Assembly: GCA_021397845.1 (NCBI GenBank)
Contig: CM038038.1
Span: 60,320,748 to 60,384,747 of the forward strand
DNA length: 64,000 nucleotides
DNA from: Areca catechu
Taxonomy: Eukaryota; Streptophyta; Magnoliopsida; Arecales; Arecaceae
Direction: 5' to 3'
The notes under the pieces are model-generated. The model had not been told where the DNA came from and did no database searches. It saw only the letters and a program-made list of their open reading frames with translations. A program made the position numbers and the translations under genes. Each line of letters starts with the position of its first letter. Positions within the stretch are counted from its first letter, which is position 1. Positions 11,274 through 23,148 of this stretch are shown piece after piece.

Positions 11274-12879
11274 GTTAGGGGAGATTATATATGAAAAGAG
11301 GGATTTAGACTTGGATATAAATATAGATCTACATGTATTTTGGATGATAAAATGGAAACTTTTAAGAGGAATTACGAGGGAGAGGACAAGCTAGTGACCG
11401 CATACCCTATTTTAATTAAAATGAAGAGATCTTGTGCGTTCTATTTTTAAATTTTCACTGGCCATGTGGACCATAAATATTCCCAAACAAAGCTAGGCTA
11501 AGCATACACCCACTTGAAACCACTGCACCTAACACTAATGGTGACCGTGTAATCATGTTTAGATGGTGCTCTTTATGTGCCAAATGATATGTGGACGTAC
11601 GCATACGTTCTTAAATGAAGCACTAGCCTCCGGATTGAATCGGTCAAAAAAATAAAGTGGATGAATCGACTAAAGAAGATTATATTAGACTATTTTCTAC
11701 ATCAAGGAATAAAAAACTACCATCTTAAAAACCATTTTCTACGAGAAAGAATAAAAAACTACCACCTTAACACGTTCATCATCCATTAATGAATGCATTC
11801 ATTGTACAAATGACGGTGAGTGGTGGCCAAATACGTCTCCATACACCCCATCCCTCTAAAATGGTACAATGTTGATGTATGACAGGTAATTATTTGACCC
11901 TATGTGCTAAATTTAATTCTTTATAATTGTATCAGTGGGGCCGGACCTATGCACCGTACAGGTTATTGATTTAGCCCTTTCCAAAATATTGTATTCAATT
12001 TCAAACCAAATGGACCCACAAACTAAACGAAAGTTATATTTGTAACAAATGGGCGAGTGCAATGTAGCAAAGTGCTTGATAGCATAAGACTGTGATCAGA
12101 TGGATTATGGATTGAATATTAATATATTTATATTTATTTTATTTAATAAATATAAATATTATATAAATATAAAAAATTATATTTTTATTTATTTTGAATA
12201 AATATAGATATATATCATGTATTAAAAATGTAGATATAAATATAAATATAAATCAAATAATTATATTTTATAATTAAGGAATCATCAGTATTATTAAATG
12301 CATGATAAATTAAATTAATAATATATCAATATATTCATCTAATTTTTAAAAATTATTTATAAATATTATATAAAATTATAAAAAAAATTAAATATTTAGA
12401 TATGGATTGAATAATTATCTATCCATATCCATATCTATTTTTTTGATTAATATAAATCTAAATATATATTAAAGATAGGTGTTTAAATCTTTGACTATAT
12501 TTTTATATTTTTAGATATAAAAATATATTAGGATAATAATTATCTATCTGTACCCATAATTTTTATCCTCGTAGCAGGTGGTTTGCGGTTAGGAAAATAT
12601 ACAAAGATTTCAATTAGCTAGTAAGCCTAGGTGGGTGATAGGTCCAAATTATGTCTGTCCAAAGTTAGTTCATGACTGGTGCCATGCGCAAATTATGTTG
12701 AGCCCTGACCAAAGTTGCATCAAGCTCACCATACCTAGCATTCTAGCAATATAATTGAATGCAGAGGTCATATAATGGACCATTATACATTTTTTTATGT
12801 ATCCCTGTACGATATACATATAAATGTACTGTAGTTAAAATTAAATAATCATATTTTTGGGCATTCTTGTGGGAGGATG
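11274..12879. other. AT-rich spacer
   Basis: No gene seen. The stretch 12120-12560 is extremely AT-rich with many ATAAATATA-type runs and could act as a matrix-attachment or promoter-distal element, but nothing in the sequence proves a role. It lies upstream of the host gene leader. Confidence 0.4.
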
Positions 12880-13381
12880 AGGACGGTCAACCCAGCCGAA
12901 GGACCAGAGGAGGAAGAGATAGCTACATTTCCTTAAATACCTAGGTTGCCCTTCCACTCTCCCTCTCTTTCCCTTCCCTCTTTCTCTCTCGCTTTCCATC
13001 CCTATTCCCCTATCATTCCATCTACACTCTTCCGCCCCTACTACAGCAGAAGAATCAGGCACAAGAACGAGAAGCCCACAAAAGCCGGAATTATTTTGGC
13101 CCCCAGTTGCCGGCATCCAAAACCCACAAGAAACAAAGGGCTGGTTAGCAAGGAGCAAGGGCTGGGAGAGTGAAAAGGAGCAGCGGACAGAGAAGGCGAG
13201 GGGAGGCTGAGTGGAATAAAAGATTTAAAAAAAATAAAAAAAATAAAAAAAATAAAAACAACGTCTCGCTTTCCAAGTCTTGTGCTCTCCCTATCCATCG
13301 TTTCCAAAACCCAAAACCCATCAGCACCAAAGTGGGGAAAGGACCGGCGCCGGGAGGCCAGCGGGATCGCCGGTTCGTGGT

Positions 13382-13438
13382 ATGGACGGCGGAGACGGCC
13401 AGCAATTCCGGCTACGGCCGGTGGATTGCTCCGGTTAA
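13382..13438 (+). other. Upstream ORF 1 (18 codons)
   Basis: ATG at 13382 to TAA at 13436-13438. It would lie in the leader of the gene at 13673 if transcription starts upstream. The next ATG follows the stop without a gap, an arrangement that can favour re-initiation. Whether it is in the mRNA is unknown. Confidence 0.35.
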
Positions 13439-13546
13439 ATGCCCAGCCATCGCATCGTCCACCGCCGTGGCACCCGACCCCGCAGAAGACGACGATGGAA
13501 GACGCCAGATGGCGACGATAGACAGATACCACTATCGCAACAGTAA
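13439..13546 (+). other. Upstream ORF 2 (35 codons, arginine-rich)
   Basis: ATG at 13439-13441 directly follows the stop of uORF 1 and runs to TAA at 13544-13546. The peptide is strongly basic, with a run of five arginines. It ends 127 bases before the main ATG. Possible translational control is inference only. Confidence 0.35.
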
Positions 13547-13672
13547 GCAAATAATACTACTTAGGAATCCCTTCGTTGGAGCATAAGGAGTTGGAGCAGT
13601 GCAAAGAGTTTGTGCGAGATTTAGATTGTAGATAAAGTGGGAGGATTTGTTCTTGTTGTTTTGGTACTGCTC

Positions 13673-16059
13673 ATGGCGACGGCGAACGCCTCCGCTTCGG
13701 CGGCAGCAGCAGCGGCTGCGGTGGTGATGGACCCTCCCGCGGTTGCGGAGGACGAGACGGCGAAGCAGGTGCACAAGAGGTACGAGGGGCTGATGACGGT
13801 GCGGACCAAGGCGATCAAGGGGAAGGGGGCGTGGTACTGGTTCCACCTCGAGCCCATCCTGGTCCAGAGCTCCGACACCGGCCTCCCGAAGGCCGTCAAG
13901 CTCCGCTGCTCCCTCTGCGACGCCATCTTCTCCGCCTCCAACCCTTCCCGCACTGCCTCCGAGCACCTCAAGCGTGGCACCTGCCCCAATTTCACCTCCC
14001 CTTCTTCCTCCAACCCCGCTCTCCCATCTCCCCCCCCAGGCCCATATCCTCCATCGCCCCATGCTCCTCCGCCGTCCACCACCACCACAGCGGCCGCAAG
14101 CGCTCCTCCGCCGCCAACCCGCTGCCCCCCTCCTACCACCACCACCATGCTTCCTCCCTCGCCATCATCGACCCTTCCCGCTTCTCCTCCTCCCCCACCT
14201 CCGCCTCTGCCGGCGGCGACGTCGTGTACCCATCCTCCACCACCCCGCCGCAGCATCATCACCACCACCAGCTGGTGCTCTCCGGCGGGAAGGAGGACCT
14301 GGGGGCTTTGGCGATGCTGGAGGACAGCGTGAAGAAGCTCAAAAGCCCCAAAACGTCTCCCGGCCCGGCTCTCGCCAAGGCCCAGGTCGACTCCGCCCTC
14401 TCCCTCCTCTCCGACTGGTTCTACGAGTCTTGCGGCGCCGTCTCCCTCTCCTCCGCCGAGCACCCCAAGTTCCGCTCCTTCCTCCACCAGGTCGGCCTCC
14501 CCCCTCTCTCCCGCCGTGACCTCGCCGGTCCCCGCCTCGACGCCCGCTTCGACGAGGCCCGCACCGATGCCGACGCCCGCATCCGCGACGCTCTCTTCTT
14601 CCAGCTATCCTCCGACGGCTGGCGCCTCCGCGACGCCACCGCCACTTCTGACGCCCTCGTCAGCCTCGCCGTCAACCTCCCCAACGGCACCTCCGTCTTC
14701 CACCGCGCCGTCCTCTCCCACGACGGCGCCCCCTCCAAGTACGCTGAGGAGGTCCTATGGGACACGGTCGCCGACGTCTGCGGCAGTGCCGTCCAGCGCT
14801 GCGCCGGCATCGTTGCCGACCGCTTCAAGTCCAAGGCGCTGCGCAACATCGAGACCCAGCACCATTGGATGGTCAACCTCTACTGCCAGCTCCAGGGTTT
14901 CCACAGCCTCATCAAGGAATTCGCCCTCGACCTCCCCCTCTTCCACTCCGTCGCCATCAACTGCTGCAAGCTCGCCAATTTCTTCAACACCCACAACCAG
15001 GCCCGGGGCATCTTCCACAAGTACCAGCTCCAGGAGCTCGACCACGCCGCACTCCTTCGGGTCCCGCCGTCCTTCGACCCTTCGGCCGAGAGGGGCAGCC
15101 ATGGCAGAGAGATCTTACGTAACTTCGCGCCCGTCTTCGCGATGCTGGAGGACATCATGGCCGCCGCCCGGGCGCTCCAGTTGGCGGTCCTCGACGAATC
15201 TTTCAAGATGGTCTGCGTCGAGGACTCGTCGGCGAGGGAACTGGGGGAGATGATTGTCCCTGGGTTCTGGACCGATCTGGAGGCGGTCTACTCTCTTGTC
15301 AAGTTGGTTAAGGACATGGTTCAAGAAATGGAGACCGAGCGGCCGCTGGTCGGGCAATGCCTGCTACTGTGGGATGACCTGAGGGCCAAGGTGAAGGAGT
15401 GGTGCAACAAATTTAGTATCGAGGAAGGGCCGGTGAAGAAGGTGGTCGAGAGAAGGTTCGATAAGAACTACCACCCGGCTTGGTCGGCGGCATTCATATT
15501 GGATCCATTATATTTGATAAAGGACTCCAGTGGGAAGTACCTCCCGCCATTCAAGTGCTTGACGCCGGAGCAGGAGAAGGATGTGGACAAGCTCATCACG
15601 AGGATGGTTTCACGGGAGGAAGCCCACATTGCATTGATGGAGCTCATGAAGTGGAGGGCAGAGGGGTTGGATCCTCTCTATGCACAGGCAGTGCAGGTGA
15701 AGAAGCTCGACCCGATGACAGGGAAGATGAGAATTGCCAACCCGCAGAGCAGCCGTCTCGTGTGGGAGACGTACCTCAGTGAGTTCAAGTCACTAGGGAA
15801 GGTGGCGGTGCGGCTCATCTTCCTTCATGCCACCTCCTGTGGATTCAAGTGCAACTTGTCCCTGCTGCGATGCGCGCGAACTTATGGCCGTTCGAGGGGA
15901 GGGATGGACCGAGCCCAGAAGCTGGTCTTTGTGGCAGCCCATGCAAAGCTAGAAAGGAGGGATTTTTCGAATGAGGAGGACAAAGATGCAGATCTCTTCG
16001 ATGATGGGGACGATGATGTACTAAATGAGCCAACCTTTGTGGATGCCTCGTCAGTGTAA
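13673..16059 (+). CDS. BED-type zinc-finger, hAT transposase-derived plant protein (frameshift in this sequence)
   Basis: The only convincing host gene. The ATG at 13673 (MATANASASA..., good context CTCATGG) opens a frame with an alanine run, a conserved N-terminal block (HKRYEGLMTVRTKAIKGKG, WYWFHLEPIL) and a BED-like finger: C79, C82, H98, C104 (CSLC...HLKRGTC). After codon ~119 a C8 run (14030-14037) breaks the frame; continuation is 1 base out, in the frame ending at 16059. That frame has histidine-rich segments, LVLSGGKEDLGALAMLED, a long alpha-helical hAT-like body (HPAWSAAFILDPLY, LPPFKCLTPEQEKD, SSRLVWETYLSEFKSLGK) and an acidic tail. Total would be about 795 residues. Such proteins are conserved in land plants as hAT-transposase derivatives; I recall Arabidopsis At1g12380/At1g62870 as likely relatives (unchecked). 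Likely nuclear and DNA-binding; the hAT catalytic function is probably lost. No intron is needed. Codons are very GC3-rich until about 15,150 and then relax. Confidence 0.85.
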
Positions 16060-18885
16060 CATTTTTATTTGATTTTTTTTCCCCCATTTTGCTGCCTTTT
16101 GTAGAATTGGATTTGTAGGAATTTCCATAATTTTTTTCTACAAAGTTTTCGATGTGTCCATGTTGTTGTTCTTAGTTGCTCGAGATTTTGGTGAGGAAGG
16201 GTTTGAGGGCATGAAAAGGGCATGATCGATTTGCTAAAAGATCAGCATCTCTTGGCCGGGCGTAAGATATTGTGAGGGTCATTGAGTTGCGGATAGAAAG
16301 CAAAGTCTTCTTGTTTATAACATAGAATTGATGAGTAAACAAAAACAGGAAGAATCGATGTAACATTTTGGTTGTTGAGAAATAATATTGATATGAAGTT
16401 GGAAGCAACGGGCCTCATGATGATTCTTCTCATTTATTCTTCTAGCTTCCTTGCCTAGTTCGACTGTGATACTTTGTGGATTCCTTATAGCTCCTGTTTT
16501 CTTCTGCATATATGAATGTTCATATGTTGAACTGATTGATTCGACAACTATTTGTCATCCTCAAACAATATGATCTTTCTAAGCCATCAAGTTTCTTAAT
16601 GTTTGTGTGACCAGAGAACCTTCACTTGAACCAGCCTTCAGAATTTAAGGGTATTTACTTGCTGTTGCTGAAACTAGGTGCCATTGCAATATCTAAAAGG
16701 CTCTGCCGACAATGGGAATTCTACTCTTTTTGATTGTATTATTTCCTGCTCTGTGTGTTGGCAACACTGTTTGTTTAAAATTGTTGTTAGTAGAAAATTT
16801 GTTTTCTTAGCCTGCCGTTTGACTGCATTTCTCCAGATAGATCGCTGTCTAAGACCCACCCAAAACTTCCGAAGTGTTCATGTTCTTCGACTTCTGCACT
16901 GCTGGTTCTGGTTTGGATGACTTCCATGTGGTTAGCAAGCGATCATCCTTGCTGATTGAGCAAAATACTTTGGTATGTCAGGGCTCTTCTTGGATTAACG
17001 TGCATTCCATGAGCTCTGGTGATCGTGTGGCTTTTTTTCTTATCACAGGAATCAATAGTCCCCTGCTTTAATGGCAGTGGCACAATTGGTCATGGGCATG
17101 CCCATTCACATGGCCGAATCAGACAATACTGGGAAGTTGAAATTAAGCAGAAGAACGTGAAGGACAGCAAAAAGCTTGTGGTGCATGAATTCTGTCTCTC
17201 CGTTGTGGCCATCATTTGATTCTCTTTGACTACTGCATGATCTGAATCAATCTTCAATTCAGAAGCACAGAGGATGCTCTCCATGTTAATTTATGGAGAA
17301 TGGGCATCAGAATGTGGATTCAGAACTGCAGTGGCCAAGATATGTGGCAATCTATGCCTTCAGATTCCTAGCTAAAAGAAGCCTACTTGTGCTTTGTTGT
17401 TTGGGCACAACTGCCTGGCTGCTTCCTTTCAACTGCCCATATTGTCTTCAACCATGATTGAATGGAAAATGTCTAATGTGACAGTCCCATTAGAACTTTA
17501 TTTCCAAAGGCTGAGCACCAACTGCATGGCCCCCATTTACTCTAGTCTGCAATGAAGAATGCTCTGAAAGAGTTCACCTTTCTGATCCTCCGCTTACATT
17601 TAATTCCGTAATTTAATCGTATTGGCTCAGAATTGGGACTGTAATGTGTGTATGAAATCTACAGAGCTTACATACTTTATTGTGGCCTTAGATTTCCAAA
17701 TCCCTGATCACCTGATTTTATGAGTGTTTCCAACATGACAACTGAGGCAGGTGCAATGGTGTAGTAGTCTGTGAGAGCCCTCGAAGACCAGGCGTCTAGC
17801 TTGAAAGGCAAGTTGCTATAAAGACACGAGTTTGGCATTGATTTGAAACACCTGAATCAAGGAAACGTATGATAAGTTATCCTTTGTTTTCGGATTTGGA
17901 TGCGTACCATTATATATATATTTATTTTTATTGGTTGGTTGGATGGCAAACCAAAGCCAACCAGGGCTCCTTGGCTCGATGGCTCTTGTCTTCTTCTTTT
18001 TCTCCTGTTTGGGAAGGGTGAAGGCCCACTCCAAACGCAGTGGACGTCAACCTCGCGGCCGTCATGGTCGAAGAGATTGGAGGAAGAAAAGCTCACTCCC
18101 TGGGCCTTTCTTTCCCGTCATATCTGGGTAGCTTGTCTTCCAAACATTACTAAAGCCCTTCATGTCTCAAAGCTCAAGCTCACGGTTGGTCTCTTGGCTT
18201 TTCGCTCTCCCACCATCATCCTCTCCAGGTCTCATGAGGACCCCAACTCCCTCCGGCCTGTCGGTAAAGACACCAAGACAGCAATATGCCAACGAGAGTT
18301 GCTCCAAAGAATGCTAGTTTGCGGGATCGTATGTGAATTACTTATTTACGTCGTGTATATATATATATATATATAAGCATAATTATAGGAGGCCTTGAGA
18401 ATGGTAACAACTCTATTAATATTATAAGTCTGTCACTTTAACAATAAGCATACATGCATATGATACACATGCGAGCGGGTGCGGTGGAATCGAGGATTGG
18501 CTGATATTAGATTTTGCGACGTGGACGCGTGGAACCTCTAGAGCCGTTGGTCGAATTATTAGTATAATATGCCCATTATTTTTTTAACCATGGGGAAAGT
18601 GGAACCTTTTCAAAGAGTGGGAGTGAGGGGGATTCGTGGAGAATGGATACAGATGTTGCTTGAAAAGCCCAGCACCACCACATCCATCATACGGGTGGAA
18701 TGGCTGGGTCATCATCTTTTCTGTGGGAAAGGTGTGATTCCTATTATGGAAACCCATCCCCCTCCTCTCATTTGAATAGTAGTATTAGTGGATCCTTTAT
18801 CAGAAGGATAAACCTATCATTTCTCCTCCTATCATGGGAAACAAAAAAGCGTATGCCTTTCCCTAATGAGGGGCAGATGTGAATA

Positions 18886-18886
18886 T

Positions 18887-18953
<67 letters not shown>

Positions 18954-18957
18954 GCGG
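18886..18957. repeat. Compound microsatellite (TA)n(GA)n(G)30
   Basis: TATATA passes into GAGAGA (about 18900-18922) and then an unbroken run of 30 G (18923-18952), followed by TGCGGGGGGCG. Homopolymers this long are unstable and hard to sequence, so the length may not be exact. Confidence 0.95.
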
Positions 18958-19301
18958 GGGGCGTGGCTCATCTTCTTTTAGTTGAGGAAGTGAAATGGTG
19001 ACTGCGATTTACCACTCTCCTTTTAAGCTCAAGCAAGGATAGAAATGATTTAAACTCAAGCAAGTGCAGAAATGGCTTCAAAATGAATGAATAGAGAGGG
19101 GGAAAGATGCTCCTCTTCAGATGTAGTGGAATTCCTAGGATGCCCTTTGGTAGAGGGAGTCGACAGTACCTTCCGTCGGCAAGGGGCTTGGAATGCTGAC
19201 AGCTCACCAACTCAATTTACTTTCTCCTCCTTTTCTTTGAACAGGTGCGTATGAGATGTGAGAGATCCCTTTCCTCCCACAAAATCATGTTATTGTAAAA
19301 G

Positions 19302-19352
19302 TGGTGTGTGTGTGCGCGCGCGTGCGAGAGAGAGAGAGAGAGAGAGAGAGAG
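19302..19352. repeat. Compound microsatellite (GT)n(GC)n(GA)n
   Basis: GTGTGTGTGTG, GCGCGCGCG and then about 14 GA units in direct succession. The alternating purine-pyrimidine first part could form Z-DNA; that is inference. Confidence 0.95.
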
Positions 19353-19892
19353 GAGGGAGGGGGAAGGTGTAGTATGATGATTAGTATGGGACGACACACA
19401 CGAGAATCCTAACCACTTAGATGGCCCCTCCTTTGCCTTTTCCTGCCAAACACTGGTTATTTTTTCTTCCCTTTTGACCTTTTGGGTTTCTTTCTCTCTT
19501 CCTTGTTGGTCATGTGATGTACAGTAATTTGGTGTGCTGAAGGTCCACAAGATTTACGTTAGATACTTCCTATACGTGCCCTATACGCTTAGCATGCCCA
19601 TTGGTTAGTCGGACAATCGAGGACGAAAAAAGAACTGGAAGGAGAATTTTAAAGCAATCAGTGTGGAAAGCGCATTTGAAACTGCCGTAATGCTACATTC
19701 ATAAGTGGGAGAATTCTTCCATCATGATTAATGAGTTGTTTTCTTATTGTTTAAGTTGAATTTTCTGCTTTGAAATTGTTGTGTCCAAACAAAATATAGC
19801 AAACTTGAATTAAAAAAAAATAGATCAAGTTGATTTGATATAACTTCCTGTCATCTTCTTGGAAAATCTGGTATTGATGTGATTCTCAAGCT

Positions 19893-20514
19893 TGTTGACG
19901 GTGTCTGGATTGGAACATATGCGATCTGAAAGAAAACTAGATGAAGAATGATGTGGAAAAGAAAGAGTAGCCAAAAAAAGGTTCCCTCATCATCGCGCTT
20001 GGAGATATTTATAGACCACGAAATTAATCGCTTACAGCTGATATCTAGCTGTTAAACGATTAATCTAGGATGTGAGCACGTGCATCGAAAGCCATTCATA
20101 ATAGATCAACTCTTTATCCATAGTTAATCACCCTATCTCCAAAGTTGATCAGCCTATCTTCAAAGTTGATCGGTCCCTTAAGTTGATTGGCCTACCTCCA
20201 AAGATTAGGCAATCCCTACATTATTTGAATATTAATAAACCTTACCTTTCATAAAAGTTAGCCAATTACCTGAAAGTCGGTCAATCTTATGCTTGTTGAA
20301 CGTTGATCGGTTTTACACCTTTTAGATGTTAATTAGCCTCGTGCCTTTCGGAAGAGGCATTGATCATATTCATACCTTTGAGGCATTGATCAGCCTTATA
20401 CCTTTCGGAAGAGAAATTGATCATATTCGTGCCTTTTTGGCATTGATCAGTCAATTTCAATTTCAGGCTTTCAATAGATCAGTATAAATAGACCAATCTT
20501 GTCATATCCCAACA
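19893..20514 (-). repeat. Tat-1 3' LTR (622 bp)
   Basis: Minus strand starts TGTTGGGATATGAC at 20514 and ends GACACCGTCAACA at 19893. A TATA-like motif (minus-strand TATTTATACTG) lies close to the LTR start, and the body holds several diverged TTGATC-containing short repeats. The boundary is supported by the adjacent polypurine tract; the partner LTR is absent. Confidence 0.75.
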
Positions 20515-20527
20515 CTAGTCCCCCCAG
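20515..20527 (-). other. Tat-1 polypurine tract
   Basis: Minus strand reads CTGGGGGGACTAG directly before the LTR start, the expected plus-strand DNA primer site. Confidence 0.65.
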
Positions 20528-20867
20528 TTTCTGAGTTCATTAATTGGAAATCAAAAACTGTCAGAAGCTTTTATTTTGGGATAGCATGCTTGGATGACGT
20601 GTCGAACTCTAATTGGGGAAGCGGTTATAAAAACGAACAGCCGTATCTTCTTCTCATTATTATAATTTTTCCAAAATTCGAAAAAGTCGAAATATCTTCG
20701 TAAAAAATAAAGGCATCCATCTTGTCAACAGATTGCTGCCGTCGGATCATAAAAGGCCGTTTCGATCTTTCGAGAAACCCAATTTTTATTAAATATTTGT
20801 GGATAGGTGGCTAAATCTGGTTCAATCTCGTTATTCATGAAGAAATCTTGGACCGTTGAAAGGTATC

Positions 20868-20874
20868 ATATAAA
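20868..20874 (+). promoter_or_regulatory. TATA-like box upstream of antisense ORF copy 1
   Basis: ATATAAA at 20868-20874 lies about 140 bases before the ATG at 21012, a plausible promoter distance. Orientation is opposite to the element's own transcript. Confidence 0.4.
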
Positions 20875-21011
20875 CACCGCCCTTCTCAGAAAAATAGGTT
20901 TTCCGCCATTTCTGCCTCTTTGCTTTAGGAGCGAAAGAAAACTCCACAGGTCGGCCACTTATTTCTCTTCCCATCTTTTAAGTTAATTTTTCTTTATTTC
21001 CTTCCTTCATC

Positions 21012-23148
21012 ATGGCTAGGATCTTAGAAATCGATCGTATAGAAAAACTGAACACCCTGAAGAATCCTCATCTCAATAGCATAAAAAACAAGCCGCGCTA
21101 ATGAAAATAGGAGATATTAGGTCTTTTTTAATCGAACATCGAATCTTAGCATTAAAACAACACTACAACATTTCGGATAATTATGCTGTAATCCTCCCTA
21201 GTCCTGAAGAACAAATAGATTGGCCTTCACCTGACAGTCGTTTACGAGGAACATCTAAGGGCCGGTCTTAGATTTTCGATCCATCCCTTTTTCTTTACAA
21301 TCTTTAGATTGTATCGGATACTACCATCTCAGTTGATCCCTAATAGTATCCGAATCATTTGTATGTTCTTGATCCTTTGCAAGGATATAGATATAATTCC
21401 AAAAACTTCTTTTTTTACCACTTTATTTGTACTAAAACGGGATTTTCATGGCCATGGATGGTGGGTAATCAATCCACGTCATGGTCGGAAATTCATTACG
21501 GGGCTTCCTTCGGCCATTCATGGCTGGAAACCCTATTTCTTCTATATTATCTCTAAAATGCCCTGGAACTTTACTATTAGCCATAGAGAACCCCGACTGA
21601 CTCCCAATGATGGCAAAAAAGTTTTGGCTTCTGACCAAGAAGACTACGAGAAGCTTACAGGGATGGAGATACCTCCGATTAAAGAACTTTTTGATGAAAG
21701 AGGACTTTTTTCAGCAGAAATAAACCCTAAACCTTCTTTAGGTATTTTGACATTGCTTCGTTATTATCTTCTATCAATTCGTCTTCTGACTTATCAATTG
21801 CCGCAGATTCATCAGTCATGGTGGACGTTCAAAAGCTTCATAAGCTTTCGAAGAAAAGAAAAACAGAAGCTACTTCTTCAATTCAGGAAGAGAGAAGAAT
21901 TAAGAAGCTGAAAAAATCAAATTCGATAGATCCAACAGCTTTAACAGTTGCAGCGGGACTTGGCTCTCCGATTCTAATAGCCAGTGTATCGGAGGATGAT
22001 GAAGTCCCTCTATCAGCATCCTTTCAACCTCCAATATAGAAACAACTGACAGATACTCCAAGTTATCTCGCCCTACTGACCAACCAGATAAGGGCAAAGC
22101 TCCAATGATGGAAGAAGAAGAAAGAATTCCAGCCACAAATATTTCGGCTGATTTCTCTATATATGCTGATGATTCGGGCCTGAATGATCCAATGCTGGCC
22201 TGTCAGCTTCTGAAATCCATAATAATTATGAGAGACTGGGAATAACTAAGTCCCAGCAGATTAATGACACTATCTTGTTACTTCATCCGACATTGTTAAA
22301 GGTACGAGCTATACTTGTATTCTAAGTAAAAATTTGATCGTCTTTTTCATTTTTGTTAAATCTGACTAACACGAAATATGAAATAACAGCTCATCCATGG
22401 AATCAATATCATGGATGAAAGTTTAAAAAACTTTGATCAATTTCGCAAAGCCATGAGCAACGAAGTAAATGTTGCAAAGGCAGAGAAAGAAGTCGCGGAA
22501 GAATTAAAGAATTCCAAGGAGAAAAAACTGGAAGAAGCAACTACCAAAACTTCGGTGTTAGAGGCAGAACTAAAAGAGGCACGATCGAAGATGAACAATA
22601 TGGAATCAAAATTGAAGAAGAAGAATAAGAAAATTTGATCGATGTCCTTCAAGCTGGAGGGAGCTGAAGAAAAGATTGCAACAACCGAGAAAAAGGTCTT
22701 AGCGGCTGAAGAGAGAGTTTCACTGGCTACCAAAAGAATTGAACAAGCTGTTGAAGAGGCTGCCAATGGAACCATCAAAAAATACGTTCAATCAAAAGCT
22801 TTCGATGACAAACTCTATGAGGCAGGTGTTGAAAGTTACAACCATGGTCTTGCCGATTGCTTGAGAAAAGTAAAGAAATTTTATCCAAATCTCGACACTT
22901 CGAAGATAGAAGAAGACTCCAACGAAGAGGATTTCGGCGAGGAAAATTTGGATGAAGAAGATCAAGCTAGAGAGCTAGTTACTGACCAAACCAAAAAATC
23001 AATTGGAGATCAAACCAAAAAACCAATCGGAGATCAAATCGAAGGATCGGTACCAGCTTTTCAAATCCCCGAAGAACCTTTACCAGTTCCTTCTGTAAAC
23101 CAAAGCGAAATAGAGGAAAGTTCTGTTGGAATAAATGTAACAGACTGA
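21012..23148 (+). pseudogene. Antisense ORF copy 1 of Tat-1: gypsy-type transposon domain (PF04195-like) plus coiled coil
   Basis: Starts at ATG 21012 but is broken by a stop at 21099 and frame changes before 21309 and near 21800. The 21309-21800 part reads LPSQLIPNSIRI...IHGWKPYFFYI...PWNF, the pattern of the plant 'putative gypsy type transposon' domain. A lysine-rich linker with KGKAPM follows, then LNDPMLA...MRDWE. A GT-AG intron (22302-22389, 88 bp) precedes exon 2 (22390-23148), which stays in one frame with a single TGA at 22636-22638. Exon 2 is a coiled coil (KAEKEVAEELKNSKEKKLEE) ending in SYNHGLADCLRKVKKFYPNLD and an acidic, glutamine-rich tail. The protein's role in the element is unknown in general. 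The copy is dead as written. It is a paralogue of the next ORF. Confidence 0.75.

Larger units (their letters stand above)
12880..13672 (+). promoter_or_regulatory. Probable promoter/5' leader region of the BED/hAT gene
   Basis: Upstream of the ATG at 13673 the sequence has a pyrimidine-rich tract (about 12950-13020, CTCTCCCTCTCTTTCCC style) typical of plant 5' leaders, an A-rich run near 13227-13260, then a GC-rich part holding two abutting small upstream ORFs. No clear TATA box is placed, and the transcription start is unknown, so the split between promoter and leader is inferred. Confidence 0.4.
16060..19892. other. 3' flank and gene-poor spacer
   Basis: Contains the 3' untranslated region of the BED/hAT gene (T-rich from 16061) and then no supported gene. 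ORFs of 60-158 codons in 16172-19550 have no recognisable domain and several are low-complexity readings of microsatellites. A (TA)n run at 18353-18375, a compound TA/GA/G tract at 18886-18957 and a GT/GC/GA tract at 19302-19352 lie here. Confidence 0.45.

Noticed and set aside
13831..16059. 742-codon ORF taken as the full host protein
   Set aside because: It begins with GTG, and its first ~65 codons are an off-frame reading of the BED-finger exon. The real start is the ATG at 13673 in another frame, joined through the C8 run.
18768..19550. ORFs with poly-proline and SLSLSLS runs
   Set aside because: Readings through the G30/GA and GT/GA microsatellites.
22437..22778. Minus-strand ORF opposite the coiled-coil exon
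   Set aside because: Serine/phenylalanine-rich antisense reading of a lysine/glutamate-rich coding exon.
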